Shown: positions 47,954 through 61,476, numbered from the stretch's first letter. The stretch: 64,000 nt of DNA from Hoplostethus atlanticus (GCA_034670405.1 JAXDDX010000011.1:7315001-7379000); one strand, 5' to 3'. Program-made: numbers and translations. Notes: generated from the sequence alone by a model not told the origin.

Positions 47954-48180
47954 GCAGTGGGTGTCAGGCGTGGCAAATCGGCCTGTTTGATCCCGGCCCG
48001 CTCAACAAACGAGGAGAGAGCCATGAATAATAAGAAACGCGAAGCCTCACCGGAACGAGGGAGCGTGACACCGTCTCACAAAAAAAAGCCCTTTAGCGCA
48101 GAGCTGAGCTCACCACGAGCCCCCCGCCGTTCATTATTTGAAAAGACAAAAACAAACAGTTGGCACCGCCGTGATCAATA
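47950..48180. promoter_or_regulatory. candidate conserved element downstream of tfap2b
   Basis: Repeat-free, CpG-containing sequence (CCCGGCCCGCTCAACAAACG, ATGAATAATAAGAAACGCGA) typical of vertebrate enhancers. Its open frames carry no motif. Confidence 0.3.
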
Positions 48181-48409
48181 TGAAAAGGCGAAGCTCCCAC
48201 ACACACACACGCCCCAAAAGGGGGAAACGTGAATCAGTGGTGTTTGACAAAAGATAGCATACTGTTTCCTTTCTCCCCATGGAAGAGTCTAGTAGAGCTG
48301 TTGTTTACTCTTCTGACTGCTAAGTCCACTAATGGGATAAGGATTAAAGCGGTGGAGGTTTTTGGCTCCAAAAAAAAAACATGGTGAACTGACACACCAA
48401 AACAATGAT

Positions 48410-48780
48410 TTTTATTTTCCCTTTTTCAGCCTAGGTCATTTAATTAATTAGCAAAGGAGGCCTTGAGGCGACAAACATTCATTAATTCACATGGCGGAAA
48501 AAAAATTGCGAACAAAATGATATATTCGTATATAACAAATCATGTGGTGGAGCCAAACCACCTTGCTGGATTGTGTGTGTTGGTTGAGGAAGGTGAGAGG
48601 TGACAGAGGACCCCCAGCGCGCGGGGGCCGAGGGGTTAAAGCCTCCGAGGCCTGGCGCCGGAAAAGCGTAGCGGCGTTCCAAGGAGAGACGACTTTATTC
48701 CTTGATCCGCTGCCCTCAAGTACACCGCGGTCTGTGGGTGGCCAGTGGACTTGATGTCATTAACATGTGACATATGTAGA
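48410..48780. promoter_or_regulatory. candidate conserved element downstream of tfap2b
   Basis: It starts with a dense homeodomain-type cluster (TCATTTAATTAATTAGCAAA, CATTCATTAATTCAC) and continues into GC-rich unique sequence to about 48780. With 47755-48180 it forms a roughly 1-kb enhancer-like cluster 6 kb past tfap2b. Confidence 0.4.
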
Positions 48781-49009
48781 GCTGACTGGGAGTGGCTGGG
48801 GGCCAGTGTTTGTCTCCGCCGCCGCCGTCCCCCCGTGTCTGCAGGGCCCGGGCGGGCTGAGTCTGGGCTTTGTCAGCAGTCAACCAGCCAGGCTGCTGTC
48901 TGCTGCTGTGGCGCTGTGATACTGAACGTTTTTATCAGTGTGTGTGTGTAGCTTGTGTATGTGTGTTTGTTAGTAGCTAGTGGGGGCGTCTTGCTTGCCA
49001 GTCCCTCTA

Positions 49010-49205
49010 TTGGGGGGGGGGGGGGTCCTTGCTGGATATGTGGGCAGGCAGGGACAGGGGCAGTCCGGGTCCCTTGGTTGGAGTGAAGATGCTGAGTTGG
49101 AGTGACACAGCTGCTGCTGCTGCTGCTGAGGCAGGGCTGCCTCTCCAGACGGGTCAAGGTTACACAGAGGAGAATACCCTCATGCCACAACAGCGTCTCA
49201 CACTC

Positions 49206-49241
<36 letters not shown>

Positions 49242-49350
49242 ACAAAGCAGTCCAGTCCCGTGCCGTGGAAGAGACTGCAGGTTTTCATCGCAAACCAAAC
49301 ACTCCAGCAGCTTCGTTTCTCATCAATCATTTTTAAGTTGACTAGATGGT
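49010..49350. repeat. G-run, CTG run and CA run cluster
   Basis: A homopolymeric G-run (49013-49025), about six CTG units (49111-49128) and a CA run (49208-49241). No coding meaning. Confidence 0.85.
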
Positions 49351-49354
49351 GATA

Positions 49355-49600
49355 TTATGGCCTGTAACCACGTTGAAAACCCACGTGAAGATAGCACCAA
49401 AATGTTGAGATGACTTCTGTAGTCCTCCATCGCTTGTGAAACCAGGACCTAAATAACTTCCTGATATCAGTTCAAAAGAGTTTCCAAAGTTGTTTTTATA
49501 TTATGATTTTTTTTTACCATGCCATAATATCACATTGTGAAAATGTACTGATTTGGGTTGACGTCGAACCCCCCTCCTGCTCGTCGTAACGTGTTAAAGT
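49355..49600. repeat. dispersed repeat shared with tfap2d intron 6
   Basis: GGACCTAAATAACTTCCTGA, TATCAGTTCAAA and GATTTGGGTTGACGTCGA parallel 19802-19873 in order and spacing. It is a two-copy interspersed element within the window. Confidence 0.65.
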
Positions 49601-50690
49601 ACTCAGTATAACTGACTTGCAGATTACTTAGTATACCGTTACGTTTATTTTTTTATTTTTCACAGTGTTTTATTCTTGTTAGCACAGATTCTTAAAAAAA
49701 GTAGAAGAAAGTAACTTTAACTTTAACAGTAACTTTCCCCACATCAAATGTTTGCTTGTTGTGTCAGTGAAATCAGCTGCTGCAGTGTTTGGTTGCAATA
49801 AAAACCCTGCAAACTCTCCCATGTTATGTTACGGGTGGACGGTGTGGGGGTTTGAAGATAAGTGTGTGTATGTGTGTGTAGCACCATTATTGTACGTGTG
49901 TGTGCGCACGGATTATTGACCCCCCACACACACATACACACACCCCACGGTCCCCTGAGAGCCAGTTGTTATTAACTGTGTTTTATTGTTGGAGGAGCGC
50001 TCAGGTCATATCACTTACTAATATACAAGCAGGCAGGCAGCACCCGGGAAGGAAAGGCGGGTTGCAGAAACGAGACGAGCGCGTCGATCCCACATGTGAT
50101 GAGGTTTCGGTCATTTGGCGAACACTCAGATCCAAAGTAAATACCTTGTAGTGCACAGAGGGAATCAGAGCCCCGACCCTGGCTTGGTTAGTGGGAGGAA
50201 CAAGGCAACTAAGGATGTTAGTAGCAATGATCAAGAGATGCAGCCAGAAGGAATGGGAATCAGTGAACCTGACACACTACTGCAAGTAAGGCAATAGCGC
50301 AATGACGCCGTTCACAGGATTCCATTACTTACAAAGTACTTGTTTTGATTGTCCAAAGAGAATTGTGGGAATCAGATTTTTATTGCTTGTTTGTTTCCTG
50401 TCCTGCCACTATCTACTTCCTGCTTCCCTTCCACTTCCAACAGAGCATGATGGTTTCATGGGTCCTGCCTTACATGCGTTATTGCCTTAATTGCATTCTG
50501 ATCACATCGCATGAATTATCGGTTCACTGACATGTAACAGAACAATTGTACCACTGTTCAGTCGATTAAAGTGATGTACAACCTCTGCGGCCGCACTATT
50601 GTTTGATGCATCCGGCGTTCATCCAAAAGCAAGAATTAGACGACAGGGAAGAAGAACATTTTAGTGAATGGAAATAGCCATAGATATTCA
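49600..50690. other. intergenic DNA
   Basis: About 1.1 kb with short CA/GT runs near 49860-49945. No gene or named repeat recognised; the ORFs are short and motif-free. Confidence 0.5.
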
Positions 50691-50799
50691 GGTTGTAGAA
50701 ATATGATCAAAGTTCAGTTCGGATTTAGGAAAGAATGTCCAGAAAAAGAAGAGAAAAGAAAGACGAGGACGGGGAGGCGTTTCGGAAGAGGATGATGAG

Positions 50800-50902
50800 G
50801 GTAAGAGAGAGAAAGAGAGAGAAAATAGACGAGAGCAGAAAAAACTCTTTGTCTGTTGTTTGTTACAGATGTAATGGAAATTCTGCTCTGGCCCACAGAT
50901 GG

Positions 50903-50945
<43 letters not shown>

Positions 50946-51071
50946 GGCCTGAGGGCGACAGAGGTCTCTACTCGGTGTCTGAACAAAATGCCTAGTCTGG
51001 TCGAGCGGGCAAGGCCATGAACCAACCATCCATCCCTGTAGCATCCAGCCCACCCTCACAACACTTTTAAC

Positions 51072-51108
<37 letters not shown>

Positions 51109-51120
51109 GAGTGTGTGTGT
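50800..51120. repeat. GA tracts and GT tract
   Basis: GA-rich stretches (50800-50830, 50902-50944) and a GT run (51075-51120). They produce the Ser/Leu- and Arg/Glu-rich frames seen here. Confidence 0.9.
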
Positions 51121-51604
51121 ATGCTAGGTCTAAACTGATTCATTAGTTTTCCAATATCGGGCCTTTTATTAATAATCAGACATCGACCAGTCTGATATGA
51201 TGGATATGAGGCAGTATGTTTGTAGGCTGTGCTGTCCTCATCCCTCAACGTCTCCGGGGTCTCTTTGGGAAAACTTGTGACAATATTGACTTTCGCTATT
51301 GCGGTTATGTGTAGCCCTCAACCAAATGGTTAGCAGTGCATGTGTGTGGGTTGGTTCTGACCTTTACACGTGGCCTTAAGGAACTCACCCCCTGGTCCAG
51401 CCCCGTAGTCCCCCCTTCAGGCAAACACCATTTTTTTGAATGGTTTCTTGAGTTTTTAATATTAGTGTTAAATATATGATTCACTCCTTGCACTAACCTG
51501 GCCCCCCTTTCTCTTCCAGCTATCAGTTTAAAACATGTTTGTACTTAAAAAACAGTGTAGAATTCTTTGGGAATACTATTTTTTTTGTCCTGAAAATGGT
51601 CAAA

Positions 51605-51692
51605 CGGTCAAAAAAATATTGAATATCGACAAAATATCGGCAATAAATATCGGCAGCTTCACTCCGGCCTTTGAATCAGTTGAACCCTAGTG
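51605..51692. repeat. TATCGG-type dispersed repeat
   Basis: GAATATCGACAAAATATCGG, CAATAAATATCGGCAGC and GGCCTTTGAATCAG recall the copies at 20675-20825 and 24280-24470. Confidence 0.45.
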
Positions 51693-51925
51693 TGTTTCTG
51701 AGTGTGTTTGTGTGTGTGTGTATGTGTATGTGTGTAAGAGAGCGAGACAAGGAGACAAAGGGGGCATCCGAGTGGTCTGGCCTATAGGCTGGTTTGGCTG
51801 GTTTGGATGGCAGCGGTAGGGCTTTTCTTGACGCTGAACCACGAGGACAGGAGGAGGCCCGGCCATGACACTCATCACATCTGAAGCCCCCATCTGTACT
51901 GGTGTCTCCCCAACAGTCAACTATC

Positions 51926-51956
<31 letters not shown>

Positions 51957-51999
51957 GCTTTAATCTTTTCTGACAGTGCTCACATTCAGTTAGGCCCCA

Positions 52000-52290
52000 C
52001 AGTGCTTGTGCATGTCACTGACCATAAACAAAACATACACTCCTCTACGGGAAACACACCACGGGACGCGGGGCACGGATACCCGAGAAATACCACAAGA
52101 CAGGGGTGTGGGGAGTGTGTGTCGCCGAGTGTGCGCGCGATGTGTATGATGGGTGTGTGAGGCTTCCAGGGAAAGAGAACAGATGCCTGCAGGTCATGTC
52201 ATATCTCTGACTTCAGGGCCAGGTCAACGGCAGCCGAGCCAATGGAAACAAAGAACCACCAGTTAACAACCGGTACTGCATGGGGCCAAA
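52000..52290. promoter_or_regulatory. candidate conserved element
   Basis: Repeat-poor, balanced sequence between a CA run (51928-51956) and AT-rich DNA, with GACCATAAACAAAACA and AGCCAATGGAAACAAAGAAC (forkhead- and CCAAT-type words). By-eye call. Confidence 0.22.
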
Positions 52291-52299
52291 TTAGTATTA

Positions 52300-53040
52300 A
52301 TGTATTTTATATTTTAGGATATTTTGTTTATTTTCTTTGGTTTATTGCATAGTATCAATTGAGATAAAAATAAGTTCAATTATTGTGAATATTAAACATA
52401 GGCATGAATTTTCATGTCACTCCCACAATCCTTCCTCCGTATTCAACAAGACACAATGATCCTCTAATTGGCTGAATCCCTGTAGGGCTGATGCTGATGA
52501 GAGCAGTCAGTCTTTTACTAACTAGTTTAGTTTACATCTGTGGGGAAAAACATCATATTATATGCCTTTGATTACAAAAACAGACAATAACACATCACTG
52601 ACTGCAGTGCTGTAAGCAGACTGCGGTTTCCATTCTGCAAACCTTTCTTGGAAACAGAGCTGTTCTGGAGGCAGGAATACTTTCATTGGCTCTTGTTGGA
52701 GTTAAACCTCAGTGGGCGGAGCTAATGAACTACAGGTGTCCTGGCTAACGTTAAGTAACGTTAGACTGAAGCCCAGTGAATTAAATTAAATCATGTTCAT
52801 CCTTTTTTTATACTGACATACTCACCTCGCACAGTTTCTCATATTTTCAGCTCCTGTCAAAAAAGATTATTTTGCATTTTTCTTTTGTGTTTCAGATAAA
52901 TGAGTTTCCAGTGTCCCTGGGGAAAGGTTTGAATCCCACTGGGCTTAAACTGAGCTGTTTAGCTGCTGGCTGCATAGGTAATGGCAACATAGGCAGATAT
53001 AACCACGGTAGAAATCCTGCTGTTTAAACATTGTTTTAAA
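52300..53040. other. intergenic DNA
   Basis: AT-rich; nothing recognised apart from general repeat-like texture. Confidence 0.45.
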
Positions 53041-53049
53041 GCATTTCTA

Positions 53050-53185
53050 GTTTTGCAATGCAATATACAGTGGAGGGGGGTGACAGGAATGATGGGAGAA
53101 AGAGAAAAGGGATGGATAAACAAAAGATACAAGTCGGATTTGAACCCACAACATCAAGTACATGGTGTGTGTCTTAGATCCCCTT
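53050..53185 (-). mobile_element. tRNA-derived SINE
   Basis: On the minus strand it reads TCTAAGACACACACCATGTA, then TTGATGTTGTGGGTTCAAAT and CCGACTTGTATCTTTTGTTT. This includes a perfect Pol III B box, GGTTCAAATCC (53136-53146, minus). The order matches a widespread fish tRNA-SINE that I recall, whose body ends in TCCTGTCACCCCCCTCCACT-like sequence, also present here. Confidence 0.7.
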
Positions 53186-53449
53186 TTCCAGAGTAGAGTA
53201 GTAGAGCAAAAACACCCAAGATGCACTTTAGAAGATGTGATCACCCAAACAGCCTCCAGAGGTGGTCGGAGGCGCATTTGACCAAATTAATAAAGTGTAA
53301 ATGCAATGTTGAGATAGAGAGAGATATCTCTTGTTGTGGTGTGTCTGTAGATCCATCCAGTAACGTTCTCAGTAAAAGTGAATAGTCTGGTGAGGTAGAT
53401 TTATCTCCAAATGTAGGTTACTGTGACTTAGTAAACTGTCTTGTCTTTA

Positions 53450-53720
53450 GCCTTAGTCTCTACTCCAAAACACTCTGAGTCATAGCTCAGTTAACCAGAA
53501 CAAACTGTTAGCTAGCTAACTAGCCTGCAGGCTAATTTATCAAAGCAAACAATGTTCATGTTAACACAACAACTACAAGCTACTACTAGCTCTAGAAGTT
53601 AGCTTCTACAAGGTACGTTAGCTAGCGCGAAAGAGAGAGGTTTACAACAAGACAGTGATGTTAGCTGATCAGATGGTTAGCTAGCTAACAAGCTGACATG
53701 ATCTAAACACAAAATATGTA
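53450..53720. repeat. GCTAGCTAAC-rich repeat-like sequence
   Basis: Repeated GTTAGCTAGCTAAC words (53507-53522, 53686-53695 and others) resemble those at 57970-58145 and 58370-58390. These are palindromic words common in fish repeats. Confidence 0.45.
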
Positions 53721-54230
53721 TGAACAGCACAGAAATGAACCATGTCTATTGCTGTTCTCAGAAGCTGTTCTCAGCCACTGTTGCCCAAGAGCTGAGGACC
53801 TCCACTATAGCCGCCAGGTGTGTTAAGTCACCTGAAAGCCCTGCATTGGAGTTACATAAGTGGAAATAAACTTACCTGTGTGGCTCCAACCAGGCAAATC
53901 AGTCAACAGGCTGCTCAGATAGTAAAATACATGCCAAGATATCAGGCTACTAATGGATGGGGGATAATGTCAGTTTGTCATTTTTAAAGGACGTTTTGGC
54001 GAGGGACAAAGAAATCTGATTTCAACATGTATACCAGAGGCACGTTTTAATATCAGGTGTAAATGTAATCTAGCTACATCAGATCTAGACACAATCTGGA
54101 TAAGAGCTGCGCGTTAATGCCAAGTGGCAAGAGCTTGAGCCTCCACTGAGCCTTTGCTGCAAATTCTGTAGCACAAAGTGGTGGGGAAACTTCCTCAACG
54201 GCTACTGCTATAGGTCTGAGTTATCATGAG
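53720..54230. other. intergenic DNA, probably repeat-derived
   Basis: No gene recognised. The phrase AATCTAGCTACATCAGATC followed by TAGACACAATCTGGAT near 54067-54102 has the look of a dispersed repeat. Confidence 0.4.
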
Positions 54231-54231
54231 T

Positions 54232-54234
<3 letters not shown>

Positions 54235-54281
<47 letters not shown>

Positions 54282-54450
54282 AACTAACAGATTGGGCATA
54301 CACTCAGATGGGATGATTGACAGCTCTGACCTGAATGTGCACATGGCTTCCCTCAAGCTACAAGCATGCATGGACACACACAATGACACAAACATACAGA
54401 AACACACACACACACACACGCACACACAGTGACACACACACACGCTTGCC
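54235..54450. repeat. CA microsatellites
   Basis: A pure CA run (54235-54279) and further imperfect CA runs to about 54445. Confidence 0.95.
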
Positions 54451-54529
54451 CGCATGCACTGATATATGCCCAATGACAAAAGTAGTCACTGTTCCAGCCA
54501 TCTATCTATCTATCTAAAAATGACCTGTT

Positions 54530-55600
54530 ATGCTCATTTTGGCACATGCGAATGGCTTTTGGTTTAGTTATTTAGTGGTACAAGCTAATTTCCAAACCAC
54601 TTGCTGTGTAATATAGCAATAATATATATTGTATTACATTATGTATATTACATGTATTTGAATGAATTTTGAGTGATTTTTATTTTTTTTAGCGAAAACT
54701 ATCTGTGTTATATCTACATTATTTTATAAAACCTCAATATATACTATTTGAAAAGTGAAAGTACTAAAACCATATAGAAAAAACATGCAAATTGATTAAT
54801 TGAGACTTTAAAAAAAAAAAGATGGACAGTATGTAAAACCTAGACCTGTGTTCTGTATAAAAGTAAATGTTCAAATTTAAGTAAAATGGACATATATAAA
54901 GTTTGAGTTACAAGACGTTTTGATAGATTAAAGATAAATCCATGTTAAGCTCTTCAGGAATCTTTGTGAATACGCAGCACTCGCAATTTATACGGTGGTT
55001 CAGAACGGAGGATTTAACAAGGGGGTAGCGTGGGGGTGGCCTTGGTTTCTCTCAGATTCCCCCCCCCCAAAATGAGGCGGAGGCACGTCAAAGTGAGTGT
55101 TCACAACGAGGGATTCCAGCCCCTTCCAGCATCAAGCCTCAAATCGCTTGCGCCTGCAGTGGGCCATATTCATTCTAACACCCATAATCATTTTGACTAT
55201 GGTGTGGTAGGTCCAAGGGGTGTTTCTAGAGGAACTGCAGCTTCTGGTTTGGGTCATGCAAACTGGTATCATGAGGCAGTAGGAAATGGGTTTTTTATAC
55301 CGATTTGAACTTTGATACCAGTATGGACAGACCTGCTATGGACTTGTTAGGATTTTATGGTTGAGAGCACAATGTCTCAACTACCAAGTCTTTGTTGGTG
55401 CAAATTCCGACACGCATCCCCATCATTTTAGGGGAAAATTTGAGAAAATGAATTGCCCCGTCAAAAAATCATTATTTAATTTGAACACTTCGGCTTTAAA
55501 ACATTACATTTGCGACTGAGTCAAAGCTGTGATAAAGTATAATACAGCGCAAGTACCCTAACTTTTTTAATGCAGTATAGTGTCATACTTAGTGTAGCAT
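54530..55600. other. intergenic DNA
   Basis: AT-rich to 54950, then mixed. A 92-codon open frame at 55030-55308 has no motif and begins in a C-run. Nothing else supported. Confidence 0.45.
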
Positions 55601-55669
55601 TTCTAGCACACACACACGCACACACACACACACGCAGATAGCAAAGGAGCAGAGAGAGTAGCAAAGCAG

Positions 55670-55710
<41 letters not shown>
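55670..55710. repeat. GA microsatellite
   Basis: A GA run directly upstream of an enhancer-like block. Confidence 0.95.
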
Positions 55711-55712
<2 letters not shown>

Positions 55713-55714
55713 CT

Positions 55715-55862
55715 CTCACCATCTTCTCCGTTAAGCCTGGCTGACTAATTCTTGCTGCTAATTTGTGTTTGGTTAATTAACTAATTACTGAGGATGTCTG
55801 AGGGCGAGGCTGTCTGTCAGCCTGTATCAGTAATTATTTTCATCGTTTTAATTAGACTCACA
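55715..55862. promoter_or_regulatory. candidate homeodomain-rich enhancer
   Basis: About 150 bp with GACTAATTC, GCTAATTTG, GGTTAATTAACTAATTACTG, GTAATTATTTTC and TTTTAATTAGACTC, at least five TAAT/ATTA cores in unique sequence, bounded by GA and CA microsatellites. Confidence 0.4.
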
Positions 55863-56213
55863 CACTCATAGACTCACTTTGTCTCCTCCCACTACACACA
55901 CACACACACACACACAGATATACACCAACTTCTTCTGCTCTTTGTAAACAGCTTGACAACAACATGGCTGCCTTGCCAGCCCATAACTTCTACATCTAGT
56001 CTGCTGATGATCAAGATAAAGGTCCAAGGTAATCTCTGAATTCATGTCAATGACTATTAGATCAAAGCATGATAATATACTGATAATAATGTACACTGAG
56101 AGGCTTTACAGAGCTAAAAAAAAAAATATGTTTTGCTGATTGGTGATTGGGTTTCGTCATCAACTACATTTGGCAGTTAGTAATGCATACAAACTGTCCC
56201 TGTGGTAGTATCC

Positions 56214-56270
56214 CGTTGGACTAGGGGGTTAAGAGGCATGCCACTATCTGGCAACCATAAAAGAGTTCCA
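56214..56270 (+). repeat. SINE-like fragment
   Basis: GGGGGTTAAGAGGCATGCCACTATCTGG resembles the tRNA-like head at 30180-30262 (minus). It is a short fragment only. Confidence 0.35.
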
Positions 56271-56275
56271 ATAGC

Positions 56276-56372
56276 CTCGGTTTCAATGGAGAGTTTTAGT
56301 GTCCCATGATGGTCTAAATGCTGTTTCAGAGGCTTTTCCACCCTGATGAGAATAAAAGTCTGGGGGAGACAC
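56276..56372 (+). repeat. GAGAGTTTTAGTGTCCC repeat, copy 3
   Basis: The same blocks as 40651-40745 in the same order: GAGAGTTTTAGTGTCCC, ATGATGGTCTAAATGCTG, GGCTTTTCCACCCTGA, GGGGGAGACACTG. Confidence 0.75.
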
Positions 56373-56511
56373 TGGTGTTCGGTCTCTAGAAAATCAGAGG
56401 TGATATTAAAATGATCTCTAATTAGTGGAATATGGTGATTGGAGTGCTAGAAAATCCTAAAAAGATGAATTCCTTTCTCTAGAACTCAAAATGTGTCTGA
56501 TGCTTTGCTAG

Positions 56512-57292
<781 letters not shown>

Positions 57293-57355
57293 AGCAGACA
57301 GACAGACAGACGACAGACAGAGCGAGAGAGAGAGAGAGAGAGAGAGAGAGTTGTA
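57293..57355. repeat. CAGA and GA simple repeats
   Basis: CAGACAGA units followed by a GA run, directly after the Tc1 terminus. Confidence 0.9.
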
Positions 57356-57670
57356 AATAGGGAGCAGATCTCTGGCAGAGCGGCCGCACAGCAGATTTCA
57401 TCCCAAGAAGCCAACTTTAGTAAACAGGCAGAACTAATGAGGACACTGAACACACACACACACACAGGCAAGCAGACATCCGCACACACACACACACACA
57501 CTATGCGGTGTCTGAGCGTTTGGAGGCCCCGGGGCCCCGGGGCCAGAGCAGCCCAGATACCTGATGGGAGCAGGGACATCAAAGCTGCAGGATTAGAGAG
57601 AGGAGAGAGGAGAGAGCGCCGCGGGGAGGAAATGCTAACTTATTATCCGCTTCCCAGCTAATCCTGTTAT
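57355..57670. promoter_or_regulatory. candidate regulatory stretch interrupted by CA runs
   Basis: Unique, GC-balanced sequence (AGCGGCCGCACAGCAGATTT, GGAGGCCCCGGGGCCCCGGGGCC, TTATTATCCGCTTCCC) broken by CA runs at about 57450-57500. GCCCCGGGG words fit AP-2-type sites. By-eye call. Confidence 0.22.
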
Positions 57671-57939
57671 CTACAGAATATAGCTGTGTTTAACCCCCCT
57701 ACACACCTCCCTCCGACAACACACACACACACACACACATACACACATACATTCTGTGTTCTGGGACTCGACAGTCTCCCAAAGCGCCCCCTGGTTCCAG
57801 GCTGAACCCAAGACCATCTGGTTGTGTATCTTGGCACAAAATAATGTAGATGTGTAAAAACCTTCACATCTAAGGGTCTAAGTTGCACTCCTCACTCATT
57901 CTAAACTTGTAAAATGGGTCCTGAACTCCCTGTTGGATG

Positions 57940-58420
57940 TACAGGTTTACTGTGTTTAAATATTGTCAATTTGTTAGTTAGCTAGCTAAGCATCGACCTG
58001 GTCCACTGACCACTTTTGTTAACACATCTGATTTGTACAATAGCTAACGTTACATGGCTAGTAGCTAGTAGATGGCAGCAGTTGCATGTTACCATTAGCA
58101 TTAGTTGTTTTGCTAAGTTAGCATGCTGGCTAGTTAGCTAGCTAACACAAACACAAACCAACAGTTTGTTCAGGATAACTGAATTGACTCTTCTTAAGAG
58201 TAAACTGTAACATATCTACTTTAGACCATTCAATTTTACTGACATTAAAAGATACATTACTATATCTAAAAGCTAGCTGGAGCTTTGTCGGTAGAATTTC
58301 ATGCTGCACATTGCCTAGGATAACCAAAGATATACAACTAGTTAAACTAGGCTAATGCTACACTAACATACCTTGTAGCTAGCTAGTTATGAGGGGAGAA
58401 AAAATGTGTGTGTGTGTGGC
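57940..58420. repeat. GCTAGCTAAC-rich repeat-like sequence
   Basis: Repeated TTAGCTAGCTAAC, CATTAGCATTAG and GTTAGCATGCTGGCTAG words. It is similar in wording to 53450-53720. Confidence 0.4.
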
Positions 58421-58525
58421 AATATCAACAGCATATAAGCACAACAAAAATCACACTCAGTGTACAGTTTAATATTAATGTAGCAATAATTATCTGAATT
58501 TGAAGTTGTAATGATACTTAAACTT

Positions 58526-59960
58526 AGTGAAAAGGTTATACAGTGCTACAGTTTGTGGACTATACAGGGGGTGGTCATTCTTTCATAGCTATATTATAGA
58601 TGATCTTTTAAAATCCTTATTTAAACCTCCAATATTAATAAAGGTATCCCAAGTAAAGAACATGCATATAAATATGACCTACAGCATTGATTGTTTAACT
58701 AAACTGGTTTATTTAACAAAAACTCAGATATCCCTGTGAGCAAAAATTTGTGAACCCCTTCACTCAATAACTTGTGGCTCCTCCTTTATCAGTGGTGACT
58801 TGGAGTAAACGTTTCCTAGAGCCACTGATCACTGATCAGTCTCTTCATCTTCCTGGAGGGATTTTCTCCCACTCCTCCTTACAGAACTCAACCAACTCAG
58901 TGAGGTTTGAGGTCTCACATGAACAGATGCTTCATGTCTTCACAGCATCTCAATGGATTTACGTCAGGACTTTGACTTGGCCAATCCAAAACACTAAACT
59001 TCTTCTTCCTGAGTCATTCTTTGATAGATTTGCTTGAATGTTTAGGATCATGGTCTTGTTGAGCAGCTTTAGCTCTCTGACTGATGGCCTGACATTCTGT
59101 TGATGAATTCTCTGGTTTCCCTCAGAATTCATGGTTCCCTTAATGATGTTGAATCCTCCAGAGGAAGAAAAACAGCCCCAGAACATGACACTACCACCTG
59201 CTTGACTGTAGGAAGAAGTTTATTTTGGTGGTTTTGGGTTGTCGCCAAACATTTTAGACTCATCTGTCCAGAGAACAGACTTCAGAAATCTTCAGGTTTG
59301 TTCAGATGGTCTTAAGACGGGTAGCTTTGTTCTTTTTAGACAGTAGAGGTTTCTTCCTGGCTACCTTTGCATGAATGCCAATTCTATTCAGCGTTCTTCT
59401 TATTGTTGACGGATACACAATGACATCAGATGCAGCAATGGAGGTTTGTAGATCTATGAATATTTTTACTAAATGTTTTTACTGAATGTTTTTACTAATT
59501 TAAATTTTTTTCTTGTTATATTTTAGAAGGCCATCCACTTCTAGTCAGAGTCTCTGTCAAGTTAAATGCTCTCCATTTGTATATTATTTGTCTCAGTGGA
59601 CTGATGAAGCCCAAATCTTTTTGATATGACTTTCTAACCTTCCTCAGATTCACTCACTACTCTCTTCCTGAGCTCTTCTGAGGTCTCCTTAGATCACAGC
59701 CTACTGGTTTTCTTTCACCTGCATGGTAACACAAACCTGACCAGGTTTCTCACCTGTAGTTATGGGAGTGCCACACAAACTCCCCAAAGATCTGACCCTT
59801 GACTGGTTAACTTCATACCCAATTATTTACCCACCTGATTCTACTAACCTACTTGATTTAACTAATGGAAGAGGAGGTTCACCTATTTTTGCACCTGCAC
59901 CAATTCCCTCTAAACTATTTTCATTTTGCTACATGCACAATTTCACCATTTGCAACATAT
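58526..59960 (-). pseudogene. broken Tc1-like transposon, minus strand
   Basis: Minus-strand translation gives VMFWGCFSSSGG and GTMNSEGNQRIHQQNVRPSV near 59100-59190, a VFWIGQV segment near 58980, and a degraded LSSVRRSGRKSLQED-like C-terminal end near 58850-58890, corresponding to the Tc1 WxCF core and the FCKEEWxKIPP end. Frames are broken. An ACAGTGCT-ACAGTTTGTGGAC-like edge at 58540 may be one terminus. The orientation is opposite to the 56540-57292 remnant. Confidence 0.7.
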
Positions 59961-60049
59961 TAAATTGATAAATATGGATATTTTCTTTCAGTTAAGAAAA
60001 GTCGAATATTGATTAAATCCAGATTGCATGGTAAAAACTGCATATGGCC

Positions 60050-60650
60050 CCTACTAATGCTGCCTTCAAGTGCTCCTTGTAATGTGACCTGTTGCGCATT
60101 CAGGTGCCTTTGGTCAGAATTTGTAACGAAATGAACCATGTAACGAAAGTACTTTTTTGTGTCTGTTGTTTTGTTTACTCTGTGCTGTAGCAGCCGAATG
60201 AAGAGGAGAAAATGCAATATATACCAATAAAAGACACCACTAAACACTTTTACAGCTTCAATGCTGTCTGTCCCTTAAATGTCATAACTATCATAGAAGA
60301 ATCATAGAAATTCTCATAGAAAATGTCTAGCTTCCCAGTCGTATTAACCACTTTGTTGGCCATTCATGGGCACTCATATGAAATACTGTAATTCAAATAT
60401 TTCTGACAGCGCTGAAGGCAGCATAAGGACCAAGATGTACAGTCAATAGTGTACATACTGTACTAGAACAGTGAAAAGAAGCTGTGCTTGTTGCTAATTC
60501 ATCTGTAACGTAGTATAGAGTCGACATTATAAGAGAAGGCAAATAAAACAAACTGTCAACTTTTGATGTGAGGTCTTTATCGCCCTTCATGTTAAACCAT
60601 GTCGCAATAATTACACACCAAAACAACAACAACAAAGATTTACTGCCCTT
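60050..60650. repeat. probable interspersed repeat
   Basis: AATGCTGCCTTCAAGTGCTCC and GTAACGAAATGAACCATGTAACGAAAG are phrases that I associate with fish dispersed repeats. The ORFs are motif-free. Confidence 0.4.
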
Positions 60651-60919
60651 AGTGTTGGTTTATATGTATTCCACTGACTGTATAAGGACAAAATGATGAT
60701 GTTGAGTGGCCCTGTGGTTGGATCTAATGCTGCTACTGGAGGGCCATAATCAGCCCGAGGCCCTTTCCAATCATAACACCTGTGAAAGAAAGAAATAGAG
60801 AGAAAAAATAGAAAGAGAGAAGGACAATGAGAGAAAACTTGAAAAAGACATTTCCTTGTAGATAATGTTTATGTGACCAGAACTAGTAAGAGAATATGGT
60901 GCACTAATACATGTAGATG

Positions 60920-61304
<385 letters not shown>

Positions 61305-61399
61305 CTAAGAGGCTGACAGCTGGCTGTGAGGAAGGTCAGAGCCAATCAGGCTCTTACTCTAATGCACATTGCCCTCTGGCCACTCCACCATCTCTCTGT

Positions 61400-61476
61400 C
61401 TGTATCCTCTCTTCACTCTCTCTCTTTCTCTTTTTCCTCACCCCTCCCACCCCCCCTCTCTCTCTTTTCCTCACCC

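Noticed and set aside
50688-51248. 186-codon minus-strand ORF
   Set aside because: It is composed mainly of GA/CT and GT repeat translations, with no motif.
55030-55308. 92-codon ORF downstream of tfap2b
   Set aside because: It starts in a homopolymer-containing stretch and has no family resemblance or codon bias.
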